Numbered from the stretch's first letter, positions 48,290-57,429 are shown. The stretch is DNA of 64,000 bases from Bacteroidota bacterium (GCA_017303905.1 JAFLBH010000005.1:1-64000); one strand, 5' to 3'. Numbers and translations are program-made. Notes: generated by a model from the letters alone, not told the origin.

Positions 48290-49591
48290 CTACTTCTTTT
48301 GTAAAATGTAATTTTCAGAGCCATCATTCGATTTCAAAACCTGATAGCCTTCGGTAAGTTTGATTGTCCAGCCTTCTCCTGTAATGTTTAGGCCATCAAT
48401 GTTCTTAGGTGCAGTGATCGTAACTTTATCTCTGTTAGGACTCATTAATCCACCAACCTTATCTATTGTGAGAACACCCCAATTGTCACTCACCGTCATT
48501 GTCGGATAAACAACACCTTTATCATCAAGAGGTGTAAGATTTCGGGAGTCGAATGAGGATTTTTTGTTCTCGAAAGTAATGGTTAGATGGGGCAGCTCAA
48601 TAAACTTTTTCCTATACTCATTTAATAAGGCTTTTGTTTTTTCTTCCCGTTCAGTTTCCTGCGCATTTACACTATCGAAATCGTACTCCTTTGAAATTTG
48701 AAGAACTATTTTTGCAATATCATCAGGTATGGACAATTTTAATTCCCAGACGAAATACTCAGTAAGTGGGGTCGACATCTTTATCTCTTTATTCCAATAC
48801 TTCTTAGTTTCCTGCAGGAAAAAGCCATACACCGGAATTGTTCTGTAAGGAAATGTACGGACAAAAGTGCCACCGTTTTGGAAATCCTTAATCTTTCTGA
48901 TCAAATTTGGAGTGGCTTCCTTTAAGGAACCACGACTGATATATGTTCCTGTATACTCAGCCAAACCTTCATTAAGTTCCATTGCATTTTCGGTAGAGTC
49001 AGCGCCAGGAAAAAGAGCGTGTCTATGTTTTCTAAACAAAACTGCATTATTTAAATGACGAGCAGCTTCCTTTTTGCTTTTTGATTCAAGAGCTTTAATA
49101 AGTGCGTTTAATTCCAGTCTTAAATATACACGGCCATTTTTGGTATCTAGATGATTGTTATTGGCATCTTTATTTTCAAATCCAAGAGATAGTTGAGAAC
49201 GATGAAAAAGTTCATGTGCCAATAAGTTAATACGGTCTTCCTTTACTTTAGAAATGAAAGGCAAAAGAACCATTGCCCAGTTTTTACCACTCCATTTAAC
49301 ATTAGCATTAGCGATAACAACATTATAAGGCAATTTACCAATGAATATTTTACCATCCGGTTTAAGGATGCCTAATGTATCAGGCTCATTGGCATAAGCT
49401 TTCCTTGAGATAGGGTCTACAATAAGAAGAGGGCCGTAAATGTTTTTATCCCATAACTTTTCATTTGATGTACAAGCCCGTTTTGTTTCATCAAAGTACA
49501 TAGCGATGCTATCATTCAAAGTCATTTGTGAAAGAAGGGGTAGCGTTATATAATTTAGGAGAAGGATTAATATATAACTAAGATGTTTCAT
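48290..49591 (-). CDS. Secreted HExxH metallopeptidase-like protein
   Basis: This 433-residue protein has a signal peptide (cleaved after about residue 21). A zinc motif HELFH at 126-130 is followed by NEGLAEY (Glu208, Glu212) about 80 residues later, as in gluzincins of the M1/peptidase MA type, which use a Glu as third ligand. The C-terminal 110 residues form a beta-rich domain. Family identity is not certain, and the natural substrate is unknown. It starts a three-gene minus-strand unit and faces the CPBP protease gene across a gap that contains a palindrome motif site. Confidence 0.8.
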   Translation of the reverse strand: MKHLSYILILLLNYITLPLLSQMTLNDSIAMYFDETKRACTSNEKLWDKNIYGPLLIVDPISRKAYANEPDTLGILKPDGKIFIGKLPYNVVIANANVKWSGKNWAMVLLPFISKVKEDRINLLAHELFHRSQLSLGFENKDANNNHLDTKNGRVYLRLELNALIKALESKSKKEAARHLNNAVLFRKHRHALFPGADSTENAMELNEGLAEYTGTYISRGSLKEATPNLIRKIKDFQNGGTFVRTFPYRTIPVYGFFLQETKKYWNKEIKMSTPLTEYFVWELKLSIPDDIAKIVLQISKEYDFDSVNAQETEREEKTKALLNEYRKKFIELPHLTITFENKKSSFDSRNLTPLDDKGVVYPTMTVSDNWGVLTIDKVGGLMSPNRDKVTITAPKNIDGLNITGEGWTIKLTEGYQVLKSNDGSENYILQKK

Positions 49592-49681
49592 AGTAACATT
49601 TGGAGAGTAAGGAATAATAGATAATCCAGAAAACCGTTACTCAAAGTTAAAGGTATTAAGTTAAATTTTGTGGCAAATTTG

Positions 49682-49696
49682 ATGAAGGGCTTTTGT
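49682..49696. promoter_or_regulatory. ACAAAnGnCnTTTGT-type site (reverse orientation)
   Basis: ATGAAGGGCTTTTGT, read on the minus strand as ACAAAAGCCCTTCAT, matches the left half of the motif exactly and the right half partly. It lies in the divergent gap between the metallopeptidase-like and CPBP genes, 45 bases before the latter. Confidence 0.45.
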
Positions 49697-49740
49697 CATT
49701 CTTATTATAGAAAACTCTTGTTTTAATTAAATTTGTGCTT

Positions 49741-50370
49741 ATGACATTTCTGATAAGCGAAATTATTTCGGCCATACTGCAAATTTTAGTATTTACCTTA
49801 ATTCCATTTATTGTTTATCTGATCATTCACAAAACTTCCAGAGGGTTCTTGGCATACATTGGTCTAGTTAAAACAACCAAAAAAGCTATTTTACTCTCGG
49901 TTGCGATTTCATTTGTATTTATCGCAGGGACTCTTGTATTAGTATTAACCAATGAAAATACAAAGGCTGTAATGACAAATCCACCCAGTGTTACAGGTAA
50001 GCTACATCAGATGGGATTAAGTTCAATAACAATGTTATCTTTATTTATAATAGCTTGTTTTAAAACCTCGTTTGCAGAGGAGATATTTTTCAGGGGATTT
50101 GTTGCCAAGAGATTGATGAAGCGCTTTGGATATTTAATTGGTAACATTACACAATCACTTATTTTTGCTGTTTTGCATTTGGTTTTATTCGCAGCGATGA
50201 CGAATTCGAGCGTGGGATTTCTATTATACATATTCTTAATATCAGGTATTGGTGCATATTTGATTGGGCTTGTTAAAGAGAAGTACGGAGAAGGAAGTAT
50301 AATACCCGGTTGGATCGCACACGGATTAGGTAATACAATTTCTTACTTTATTATAGCGTTTGTCATCTAA
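49741..50370 (+). CDS. CPBP family intramembrane metalloprotease
   Basis: This 209-residue membrane protein has about six helices. The CPBP (CAAX protease/bacteriocin-processing) signature EEIFFRGF is visible, with Glu113-Glu114 and Arg118, followed by the second motif IFAVLHLVLF and a third with GWIAHGLGN. These proteases act inside the membrane on prenylated or peptide substrates. An in-frame GTG lies two codons upstream, but the ATG at 49741 is preferred. A TAAATTTG box ends only 5 bases before it. The stop directly abuts the stop of the convergent dehalogenase gene. Confidence 0.9.
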   Translation: MTFLISEIISAILQILVFTLIPFIVYLIIHKTSRGFLAYIGLVKTTKKAILLSVAISFVFIAGTLVLVLTNENTKAVMTNPPSVTGKLHQMGLSSITMLSLFIIACFKTSFAEEIFFRGFVAKRLMKRFGYLIGNITQSLIFAVLHLVLFAAMTNSSVGFLLYIFLISGIGAYLIGLVKEKYGEGSIIPGWIAHGLGNTISYFIIAFVI

Positions 50371-51243
50371 TTAAATAGAATGCAAGAAACTAAAAATACG
50401 TTCAGCAGCATCATTTCCTTTTTCTTCTTGTGGATAGTGACCTGCATCTAGGTACTCATGAGACTCAGAACAGTCAAAAAAATCTTCCCATTTCTTTAAG
50501 ATATCTTTGCGAAACGCAATATCTTTTAATCCCCATAAAAGAAGCACCGGCGTTTTTTTGATGGCTTGTCTTTTTTGCCATAAAGAATCGAGCCAATCTG
50601 ATGAATTAATAATTTCTTTTGGAAATACCCAGCTGCCCTTCCGATCTTGTTTTGTTTCAAGATGTGCAAAGTAATGGTACTGCATTTCTTTAGGGAAATT
50701 CGCTTTATTACCAGTAGCCATTGGAACAACTGAACGACCAAAGAAATTGAAATATTTAATTAGAAAACGTCCCAATTTACCGCCCATGAAACCCGAAAAT
50801 CTCTCGTAGTAACCATAGCCTTTTACAGACCACATCCAGGTATTGAATAACACCAGTGATTTGATATTGTCGGGATTATTTACAGCATAAGATAAGCCTA
50901 TAGGTCCACCCCAATCATTCACGACCAAGGTTAAGTTCTTTAAGTTCATTTGATCAATGAAAGCAGCGATATATTTGGCGTGATGTTCGGGTTTGTAATA
51001 CCAGTTAAAAGGCTTGTCAGATAAACCAAAACCGATGAGATCGACAGCAATACATCTGTATTTAACAGAAAGTACTTTGATGATTTTACGATACGTAAAT
51101 GACCAAGTGGGGTTGCCATGAATGAATAAAATCGGATCACCTTCCCCTTCGTCGATATAGTGCATTTTACCAATACCCGTTTCAAAGAAATTAGACTTGA
51201 AAGGGTACTCTTTTCTATTAAGCCATGTTTTAGTTTCCATCAT
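50371..51243 (-). CDS. Haloalkane dehalogenase-like alpha/beta hydrolase
   Basis: This 290-residue cytoplasmic protein is of the haloalkane dehalogenase group. It has the oxyanion block HGNPTW (42-47), the nucleophile Asp110 in VNDWGGP with the neighbouring Trp111 that helps bind the halide, and catalytic His in DAGHYPQEE near 270. The same layout occurs in related esterases, so the substrate is not certain. It overlaps the upstream hydrolase gene by 14 bases; the two are probably an enzyme pair. Confidence 0.88.
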   Translation of the reverse strand: MMETKTWLNRKEYPFKSNFFETGIGKMHYIDEGEGDPILFIHGNPTWSFTYRKIIKVLSVKYRCIAVDLIGFGLSDKPFNWYYKPEHHAKYIAAFIDQMNLKNLTLVVNDWGGPIGLSYAVNNPDNIKSLVLFNTWMWSVKGYGYYERFSGFMGGKLGRFLIKYFNFFGRSVVPMATGNKANFPKEMQYHYFAHLETKQDRKGSWVFPKEIINSSDWLDSLWQKRQAIKKTPVLLLWGLKDIAFRKDILKKWEDFFDCSESHEYLDAGHYPQEEKGNDAAERIFSFLHSI

Positions 51244-52120
51244 TTAAGAATTTTAGTACATCAACACTAACTGCTTTTGGTTGTTCTGAGGGAACGTAAT
51301 GACCGGTTTTGGGATAAACGATAAGTAAACCCTTTTGCACTGCTTTAGCTGTACGTTCGCCCACATTTACAGCGAAGAATGGATCAGCATCGCCCCAAAG
51401 TACCAATACAGGTATTTTAATTTCGGATAGATAATTATGAATATCCTTATAATGTAATTTGAGATTAGATAAACTTTTTTTGAAAATGCGATTGGTATAA
51501 CGCATGCCGCTTTTAGTTATACTTTTATTGAACATTTGATGCGTATAAGTATCCTTTTGAATTACGGCTTGTTTGTAAGTCATATTCATACCCATTCTAC
51601 TACCAGCCATCATCCAAAAGAAAAGATCGCGGAGAATAGGGACTTTTGCCATCCGAAGTGGTGGTGGAATGTAAGTATCTGTAAATACATTAGTAGACGA
51701 AAGAATTAGTTTATTTACCTTAGGATAGCTGAAAAGCCGCATGAATGTTAAAGCTACCGGTCCGCCAAAATCGTGACCAAAAATAGTTAGCTCCTTAACG
51801 CCTTTATCAGTTAGCAGAGAGGAAACAGCTTCGGCTTGAGCAGTCATATAATAATCGAATTTGGGTTTAGAAGAATTACCGAAACCCAGAAGATCAGGCA
51901 CAATTACGCGGTATCGATTGCTAAGGAAAGAAGCTAAGGAATCAAAACAATGCGAGGAACCGGGGATACCATGCAGGAGTAAAATAACAGAATCGTTATT
52001 GACACCAAACTCCCGGTAACAAATTGTACCATTTTCGGTTTGACAGTATTTTAGAGAATCATTTTGAGCCATCGTAAGTAGTTTAATTGTGAAAAAAAAT
52101 AATAGGAATTTAAGTTTCAT
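51230..52120 (-). CDS. Secreted alpha/beta hydrolase, Asp nucleophile
   Basis: This 296-residue protein has a short signal sequence (residues 1-18). The nucleophile is Asp117 in FGHDFGGPVAL, with the oxyanion block HGIPGSSH near 50 and a late His in KTGHYVPSEQ. Asp as nucleophile and the HGxP block point to the epoxide hydrolase/haloalkane dehalogenase group. It precedes the dehalogenase-like gene and overlaps it. The tandem of a secreted and a cytoplasmic member is notable. Confidence 0.87.
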   Translation of the reverse strand: MKLKFLLFFFTIKLLTMAQNDSLKYCQTENGTICYREFGVNNDSVILLLHGIPGSSHCFDSLASFLSNRYRVIVPDLLGFGNSSKPKFDYYMTAQAEAVSSLLTDKGVKELTIFGHDFGGPVALTFMRLFSYPKVNKLILSSTNVFTDTYIPPPLRMAKVPILRDLFFWMMAGSRMGMNMTYKQAVIQKDTYTHQMFNKSITKSGMRYTNRIFKKSLSNLKLHYKDIHNYLSEIKIPVLVLWGDADPFFAVNVGERTAKAVQKGLLIVYPKTGHYVPSEQPKAVSVDVLKFLNDGN

Positions 52121-52345
52121 ACCAATTAGACGAAACAGACTATGGAAATGATCCTTAAAAAATGAAAAAGTAAAATTTAGAGAGTAAAAAAGGCTACAGG
52201 AATCTAAAGTTTTTAGTAAAGTAATAGCCGCTGTGATATTTATTGGCTGCCCCGAGATAGTTGAAGCTGCAGATGCCCTTAGGAAGATAGCTGCGGTAGT
52301 CTGATGCTTAGAAAATAGATCTTAACAAGAATGCCTTGAAAATAT

Positions 52346-53182
52346 TTAATAGTCAATATCTTCAATTTCACCTTCCACCTTACGAGTTAGCTGCATGAAT
52401 ACTTCATGCAAATCAGAACCCTCAGCGTTGAGGGGATCGATGTGTTTGATCAATTTAGTTCGTAGGTCAAATAATTCTTCCTTTTGCTTTGAATCAGCAT
52501 TTTTAACCAGCTCCAACTTCATTAGTTCATATTGTGAATTTTGTTTAGGATTAAAGTATCCGTTTAATTCGGAACACTGATGACAAATTCCTTTTTTGCT
52601 GATAAGCGCGCATCGATGATCGAAAATAATAGTCATAGTTTTACGAGCATCGTGCAGATAATGTTTTACAGTAGGAACAGTTGACTTTATGATCTCTGTT
52701 ATTTCTTTAACGGTAAAGTCGAACATGTCCTTTAGTATTAAAGCGATTTGTTGTTCGATTGGAAGTGTTTTGGACATACAAGTAAAACAGAAATCGATGT
52801 GCTCTTTTATTTCGTAAAGACCATATTGAGAATACTTATTCTTGTTGATGAGTGCTTCTTCTACATCCATGCTAGCTTCAGCATGTAATCGAGCCCTATC
52901 CTGAGAATCAGATTCCCATCGCCTACGCCCCCTTAAAAAATCAATACACATGTGCGTTGCTATACTAAATACCCATGTTTTGAGGCTGGATCTTCCTTGA
53001 AAAAGAGCGATTTTTTCGAAGGCTTTAACGAATACATCATGGGTTATATCTTCAGCATCACTGCGATCAGTAACCAGCCTGTATACATATGCCTTTAACT
53101 CCTTTTGAAATGGATTAAAGAGTTGATGAAAAGCAGCTATTTCACCAGCTTTTGCTTTAGCTATTAATTCCGAATTTTCCAT
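52346..53182 (-). CDS. ECF sigma factor with C-terminal Cys-rich extension
   Basis: This 278-residue sigma-70 family protein has region 2 at about 10-100 (ELKAYVYRLVTDRSDAEDITHD, then WVFSIATHMCIDFLRGRRR) and region 4 at about 135-190. A C-terminal extension of about 90 residues follows, containing HRCALISKKGICHQCSELNG with a CxnCxxC arrangement that probably binds zinc. Sigma factors with this extension form a recognisable group of Bacteroidota. No adjacent anti-sigma gene is visible, so the extension may carry the control function. The gene is monocistronic or heads the unit with the two downstream hydrolases 220 bases away. Confidence 0.88.
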   Translation of the reverse strand: MENSELIAKAKAGEIAAFHQLFNPFQKELKAYVYRLVTDRSDAEDITHDVFVKAFEKIALFQGRSSLKTWVFSIATHMCIDFLRGRRRWESDSQDRARLHAEASMDVEEALINKNKYSQYGLYEIKEHIDFCFTCMSKTLPIEQQIALILKDMFDFTVKEITEIIKSTVPTVKHYLHDARKTMTIIFDHRCALISKKGICHQCSELNGYFNPKQNSQYELMKLELVKNADSKQKEELFDLRTKLIKHIDPLNAEGSDLHEVFMQLTRKVEGEIEDIDY

Positions 53183-53238
53183 TGTACATCTTTTAGACGT
53201 ATTAAGATACTAAAATGATCCTAATGAAATTAATGTGT

Positions 53239-54063
53239 TTACTTTAATTCCCAATTTGCTAAAAACACCTTGAAATCATCTTCAAGTGCATCAAAACTCT
53301 CTCCGTAAATTAATTGAAAAGCACTATCATTAGAGGAAAGCTGTTTCCAGAATTCAGCGAAACTGTCAATTCCATATTTCTGTATGAGATATTTTAAGAA
53401 AGCGGCAGACAATAAAGACTTCTCCTGAACAAGCCTACTGTACTGTTTACCATTAGAAACAACAAGTGATAGATCCAGGCCGGGATTCTTATTCATTAAC
53501 TCCTTTGCTTTTTTGTAGTATGAGAATTTAAAGAAGTTATTTTCGTCGGCCAGGTATGCCCAACCTTCATTCACCAAGGTATAGTATGTAGATGTTTTTG
53601 GTATTAGGCCCCAGTATTTTTGCGATAAAATGTGGCTGAGTTCGTGCCATGAGGTTGCGTTGTTATAAGTACAGTAAATAGAGTTATAATCCTGAATAGA
53701 ATGCGCGTTAGAGCTTACTTGTGTGTACTTGTACTTGTCCTTTTGAGATTTAAACATCCAAAAATATATTTTTGAATCAGAATCAGGCTTAGAAATATTC
53801 ATTATGTTTAATAAAGTATCCTGACCTTGAATTTGTTTTTGGAGTAAATTTGAAACTGTCTTCCTTGATAAGCCCGAATAGTAGTATAGGGTAATGTTTG
53901 CGGTGGCAAGCGAATCCCACTTACAAGAATTCTTCAAATTTGCAGGGTTATTCATTTGCATAATTGTGGACGTGAATTTTGGTGAACAAGATTCAAGCAT
54001 AATGATACAAACTAAATTCAGAATAAGTATGGAAGCATAAGATTTTACAAAAAGATTTAGCAT
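53239..54063 (-). CDS. Lipoprotein with HExxH metallopeptidase motif
   Basis: This is a 274-residue lipoprotein (lipobox MLESC, Cys26). The zinc motif HELSH (140-144) and NEGWAYLAD with Glu166 22 residues later give a compact gluzincin pattern, as in peptidase MA-like domains. The surrounding sequence is not recognised. It is the second protein of this type in the region after the one at 48290. It lies 57 bases upstream of the ECF sigma gene and 8 bases downstream of a membrane-anchored beta protein gene, so the three may be one unit. Confidence 0.78.
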   Translation of the reverse strand: MLNLFVKSYASILILNLVCIIMLESCSPKFTSTIMQMNNPANLKNSCKWDSLATANITLYYYSGLSRKTVSNLLQKQIQGQDTLLNIMNISKPDSDSKIYFWMFKSQKDKYKYTQVSSNAHSIQDYNSIYCTYNNATSWHELSHILSQKYWGLIPKTSTYYTLVNEGWAYLADENNFFKFSYYKKAKELMNKNPGLDLSLVVSNGKQYSRLVQEKSLLSAAFLKYLIQKYGIDSFAEFWKQLSSNDSAFQLIYGESFDALEDDFKVFLANWELK

Positions 54064-54071
54064 ACAGCAAT

Positions 54072-54788
54072 TTATTTCGTCTTAAGCATTATTTCTTCAC
54101 TGGCTTTTTTAAAATCGTAGAATTTTATACAGGCAGATGAATCAGTTTGAATTGAGAATTGTCCTTTACCAGGGGCTTCCATATTGAATAAATTTTGTCC
54201 TTTAATGTTTGTTCCGATGTAAAATAATTGGCCGCCTTTTTGAGGATCGTTAATAAGTATACCAACCTTTTGTCCAAACAATTCTTCTTTTGGAACGAAT
54301 AGAACAATGCCTTCACCGCTTGGACCATCTAAACCAAGCGCGGATAATCCTCTATCGTCATAATAACCAAATCCGCCTTTCTCGAGTCCTTCTTTATCAT
54401 TAAAAGCTAAACCATACGGACCATTAATAGCACGTTTCGTTAATTTACCTTTTATATTAGCATATGGTGAGGCTCCCAGGATAACGCGATCATGACCAGA
54501 AGCGTCCAAGATCAATACCCCGGATAAAGTATCTTTTCGTAGCCTTGTTTTAGGAGACACGATTTCAGGAGATATTATTATTCTGTCATTTCCATACTTA
54601 TCTTGAACTACGATTTCGTTAGTTCTAATGGAGTCAAAATTCTGATTACCCTGGGTGACAAAACCTGAAATTAATACCCAAAGTATGCCGACGAAGAGCA
54701 TAGTGGATTGTATCTTGCTAACTCTTTTAAGTGACCTAATCTCGTTTTCTGTTTTGCTTTTATAGTTATCAAATTCTGTAGTTTCCAT
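54072..54788 (-). CDS. Membrane-anchored beta-rich protein of unknown function
   Basis: This 238-residue protein has a cytoplasmic N terminus of about 27 residues, one membrane helix (about 29-46) and an extracytoplasmic beta-rich part. That part contains repeated units of a pattern near RIIISPEIV, VLILDASGHDRVILGASPY, YGLAFNDKEGLEKGGFGYYD and RGLSALGLDGPSGEG, which suggests a beta-helix or roll. No family is recognised. The divergent gap to the VOC gene holds a palindrome motif site. Confidence 0.7.
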   Translation of the reverse strand: METTEFDNYKSKTENEIRSLKRVSKIQSTMLFVGILWVLISGFVTQGNQNFDSIRTNEIVVQDKYGNDRIIISPEIVSPKTRLRKDTLSGVLILDASGHDRVILGASPYANIKGKLTKRAINGPYGLAFNDKEGLEKGGFGYYDDRGLSALGLDGPSGEGIVLFVPKEELFGQKVGILINDPQKGGQLFYIGTNIKGQNLFNMEAPGKGQFSIQTDSSACIKFYDFKKASEEIMLKTK

Positions 54789-54879
54789 ATCTTAATAATT
54801 TAATTCGAAATCATAGATGAAGAGGCTATGTTACCCTTCTTAAGGTAGTGTACATTCTATTTTCCACAAAAATTATTTG

Positions 54880-54894
54880 ACAAAGGACGTTTGT
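54880..54894. promoter_or_regulatory. ACAAAnGnCnTTTGT-type site
   Basis: ACAAAGGACGTTTGT matches the motif at every fixed position and is flanked by AATTA and TAATT. It lies between the divergent genes at 54788 and 54938, 44 bases before the latter. A TAATTTTG -7 box follows at 54919-54926. Confidence 0.55.
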
Positions 54895-54937
54895 AATTAA
54901 AGTTTTATCGATCACCTATAATTTTGCAGTTTTAACT

Positions 54938-55312
54938 ATGAATAAATCGATATTCAGTTGGGTAGAAATTCCCGTGATTGACATGGATAGAGCTGTAATG
55001 TTCTACGAAACGGTTCTAGGAATAAAGCTACAAAGAATGAAACTTGCCAATGATCTTGAAATGAGTTTTATTACGTCGCCAACCGGTGAAGTGGCCGGAG
55101 CCTTGTGTAAATATTCTGAATATTATAAACCCTCCGTTGACGGACCACTTGTTTATTTGACTGCAAATCCGAGTATAGATATTATGCAACTAAAAATAAC
55201 GTCCGCGAAAGGGAAAATACTTCGTGAAAAAACCAACATAAAGCCAAATACGTATATGGCTTTATTTATTGACAGCGAAGGAAACAGAATGGCTTTACTG
55301 GAAGAGAATTAG
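54938..55312 (+). CDS. VOC family protein
   Basis: This 124-residue protein of the vicinal-oxygen-chelate (glyoxalase/dioxygenase-like) fold starts FSWVEIPVIDMDRAVMFYE and continues with VLGIKLQRMKL and a late MALFIDSEGNRMALLEEN. The metal-ligand positions are not obvious, so enzymatic activity is unproven. It is convergent with the ankyrin-repeat gene (2-base gap). A second VOC gene occurs at 56075. Confidence 0.88.
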   Translation: MNKSIFSWVEIPVIDMDRAVMFYETVLGIKLQRMKLANDLEMSFITSPTGEVAGALCKYSEYYKPSVDGPLVYLTANPSIDIMQLKITSAKGKILREKTNIKPNTYMALFIDSEGNRMALLEEN

Positions 55313-55314
55313 TT

Positions 55315-56070
55315 CTACTGTTGAAGGTATTTACATGGAATGTTGGGTAATTTGAAACTAAAACCGAATTTTTTGTACTGCATTATATCGATTGTGGTGG
55401 CAATTTCCATTGGGTTACGGTGCATTTGCGGAAGTAAACCAAACATTGCGTAGCTGATTGGGTTGATAGCCGGAATAAAAGTTTCCCAATCGAAGCCCTT
55501 ACCCCAAATTATCCCGTTAACGTTATAATTAAGATCAGCATCGTAATCAAGCAGCAAATGAAACATCTCCTTAGAGGCATTTGAATTTTGATTCACAGTA
55601 TGAAAAATCGGTGATTGACCTCCAAAACCAAAATCATCCTTACCGGCAGGCGTATTTACATTCATTCCTTTAGCCAAGAGTAATTTCCCACATTTTATCA
55701 GATTGAATTCGGCGCAAATGTGCAATAAGGAAGCCTGAAAAAGCGGCGTGTAAGCAGAACGAAATGAATAGGTTTTATTTAACATACCCGGGAATTCGTT
55801 CAATACAATTGAAACTCCAGATACATCATCAAGCAAAAGATAGTTAAGTAGTTTATCGTTACTAGCACAGTTATGTTTGCTAAGGACGCGAATACAATCA
55901 GTAAACCTTGGAGAGCGCGTGTACATTGACAGGAACAATTCCAATAGTGAAGATCCTTCATAAACAGTATTTGAATCAAGGCCGTCCTGAAAGCATAACT
56001 GAAGTCCTTCCGGCGAATGTAGCTCCATTTGATGTAGAGCATTTTTTATTATTTCAGTATTGTTAGACAT
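55315..56070 (-). CDS. Ankyrin-repeat-like protein
   Basis: This 251-residue soluble protein has several ankyrin-like helix pairs: SLLELFLSMYTRSPRF, TPLFQASLLHICAEFNLIKC, GKLLLAKGMNVNTPAG, and SPIFHTVNQNSNASKEMFHLLLDYDADLNY. The repeats are irregular, and the N-terminal 30 residues are separate. The function is probably protein binding. An upstream TTG at 56091 would extend into the neighbouring VOC gene; the ATG at 56070 lies between the two genes and was chosen. Confidence 0.75.
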   Translation of the reverse strand: MSNNTEIIKNALHQMELHSPEGLQLCFQDGLDSNTVYEGSSLLELFLSMYTRSPRFTDCIRVLSKHNCASNDKLLNYLLLDDVSGVSIVLNEFPGMLNKTYSFRSAYTPLFQASLLHICAEFNLIKCGKLLLAKGMNVNTPAGKDDFGFGGQSPIFHTVNQNSNASKEMFHLLLDYDADLNYNVNGIIWGKGFDWETFIPAINPISYAMFGLLPQMHRNPMEIATTIDIMQYKKFGFSFKLPNIPCKYLQQ

Positions 56071-56074
56071 AAGT

Positions 56075-56434
56075 TTAGGAAGACTTAACAATTGAACTGC
56101 CGATGAACATCAGTGTATTAGTTTCAGGAATGCCAATGTGAATTTCACGCATGCCGTAATCCTGATCAAACGGCGGTTTTACTTTTAAGCCGATGACTTT
56201 ATCTTTAATTGAATTCCATAGGACATCAGCGTTATCGACTTCTAAGTAAAATTCCATTTGTCCTATATTTTCGCCTGCACTGAGCAAGTGAACAGATATA
56301 TGATCTTTTACAAGAATTTTATAACTGTCGTAATTCAGTACAGTTGTAAAGCCGAGGATGTTGATAAAGAAATTGGCCGTTATACCCAAGTTATACGAGG
56401 GAATCATAGGAGACAAATAAATAGGTTTATACAT
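56075..56434 (-). CDS. VOC family protein
   Basis: This 119-residue glyoxalase-fold protein begins YKPIYLSPMIPSYNLGITAN, followed by FFINILGFTTVLNYDSYKI and ends near EIHIGIPETNTLMFIG. The start differs from the VOC protein at 54938, so the two are not recent copies. Metal-binding His are not clear. It lies 4 bases upstream of the ankyrin-like gene and 24 bases downstream of the HXXEE gene, in one apparent unit. Confidence 0.85.
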   Translation of the reverse strand: MYKPIYLSPMIPSYNLGITANFFINILGFTTVLNYDSYKILVKDHISVHLLSAGENIGQMEFYLEVDNADVLWNSIKDKVIGLKVKPPFDQDYGMREIHIGIPETNTLMFIGSSIVKSS

Positions 56435-56458
56435 ACAAGGTTTAAATTAATGAAATAC

Positions 56459-56902
56459 TCAGCGGCGTTTGCTACCTGGATTAAGATACCAAAGAATAAG
56501 AAAAGGGAAACTGTGAAGAAGTGCACCAACAGAAAGGCAAATCATTACTTGAGAAAAATTTAGATGCGTGTAAATGATGCCTAAAATATAAATCGGAATG
56601 TAGAGAAACAATGCCGTGAACAGACCAGGAAAATAACCTTTAGCGTGTATTGATTTGCCAATATGTAAACAAGCATTAAGAAATACAATTGATACAATTG
56701 ACATTATATAAAGTTTGTTTTGGATGAAAAGTACAGAAGACACAGCTAAGAGAAACATAAGGTTTGTAATGATAAGCCAAGTGGTTGAAATGGTTTTACC
56801 AATCTTAGACATCATGCTTTTAAACTTAGAAGCAAAGCCACCCGGATAAACAAATTCTTCAAATACATGAAGTAGAGAAGCTATAAGCAAAGCCACTTGC
56901 AT
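56459..56902 (-). CDS. HXXEE-domain membrane protein
   Basis: This is a 147-residue membrane protein with about four helices. The HXXEE motif is visible at the N terminus as LLHVFEEFVYP (His12, Glu15, Glu16), and a second His lies in ACLHIGKSIHAKGYFPG, both typical of the family. HXXEE proteins are of unknown function but appear to have a polar, possibly metal-binding membrane site. Its ATG overlaps the stop of the next upstream gene by one base. Confidence 0.85.
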   Translation of the reverse strand: MQVALLIASLLHVFEEFVYPGGFASKFKSMMSKIGKTISTTWLIITNLMFLLAVSSVLFIQNKLYIMSIVSIVFLNACLHIGKSIHAKGYFPGLFTALFLYIPIYILGIIYTHLNFSQVMICLSVGALLHSFPFLILWYLNPGSKRR

Positions 56903-57429
56903 TAATTACAGCTTTTAAGTTTTCCGTTCTCGTAGAGCTCGATGTACTTTTTTGAGCCACCTTTGCATTTTTTTCCTTCAAGCTCTACTTCATCAGCACT
57001 AAAAAAGGTTTTTAATTTGCCACTTTTATAAAATGCCGTTTGTACCCCTGAGATACCTCCACCTCCGCGACACTTGAATCCTTGTACAAGGGTTTCATTT
57101 GGAAACACGCAGACAATTCCTTCCTGCTTCAAGTAGATCCAGGTTCCCTTAGGATATTGAAAATTACTGAGCACTTTATCCTCACTTAATTTAAATGTTA
57201 CCGGATTAAAGCGCTTATCAAAATGAATCCATCCTTTTTCACAAGGAATTTGATTTATGACAGAGGTTGTACTTAATTTAGCGATTATTTTTACTGTATC
57301 ACTTTTTTCTGTTATGTATTTTACCTCAGAAAGATCTGTAATGCTTACTGATTGAGCATTGATATTAGTAATCCAACTGCAAACAACAGTTATGCAGATC
57401 ACCTTTACTGTTTTAATTGAGTACTTCAT
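56902..57429 (-). CDS. Exported protein of unknown function
   Basis: This 175-residue protein has a signal peptide cleaved near residue 25 (ITNINAQS). The body is beta-rich with a central region of Lys, Ser and Thr, and a C-terminal repeat-like segment FYKSGKLKTFFSADEVELEG and YIELYENGKLKSC that resembles MORN-type toxin-antitoxin or repeat strands. It is not recognised as a family. Its start overlaps the stop of the Lcl-type gene upstream (ATGA, four bases). Confidence 0.65.
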   Translation of the reverse strand: MKYSIKTVKVICITVVCSWITNINAQSVSITDLSEVKYITEKSDTVKIIAKLSTTSVINQIPCEKGWIHFDKRFNPVTFKLSEDKVLSNFQYPKGTWIYLKQEGIVCVFPNETLVQGFKCRGGGGISGVQTAFYKSGKLKTFFSADEVELEGKKCKGGSKKYIELYENGKLKSCN

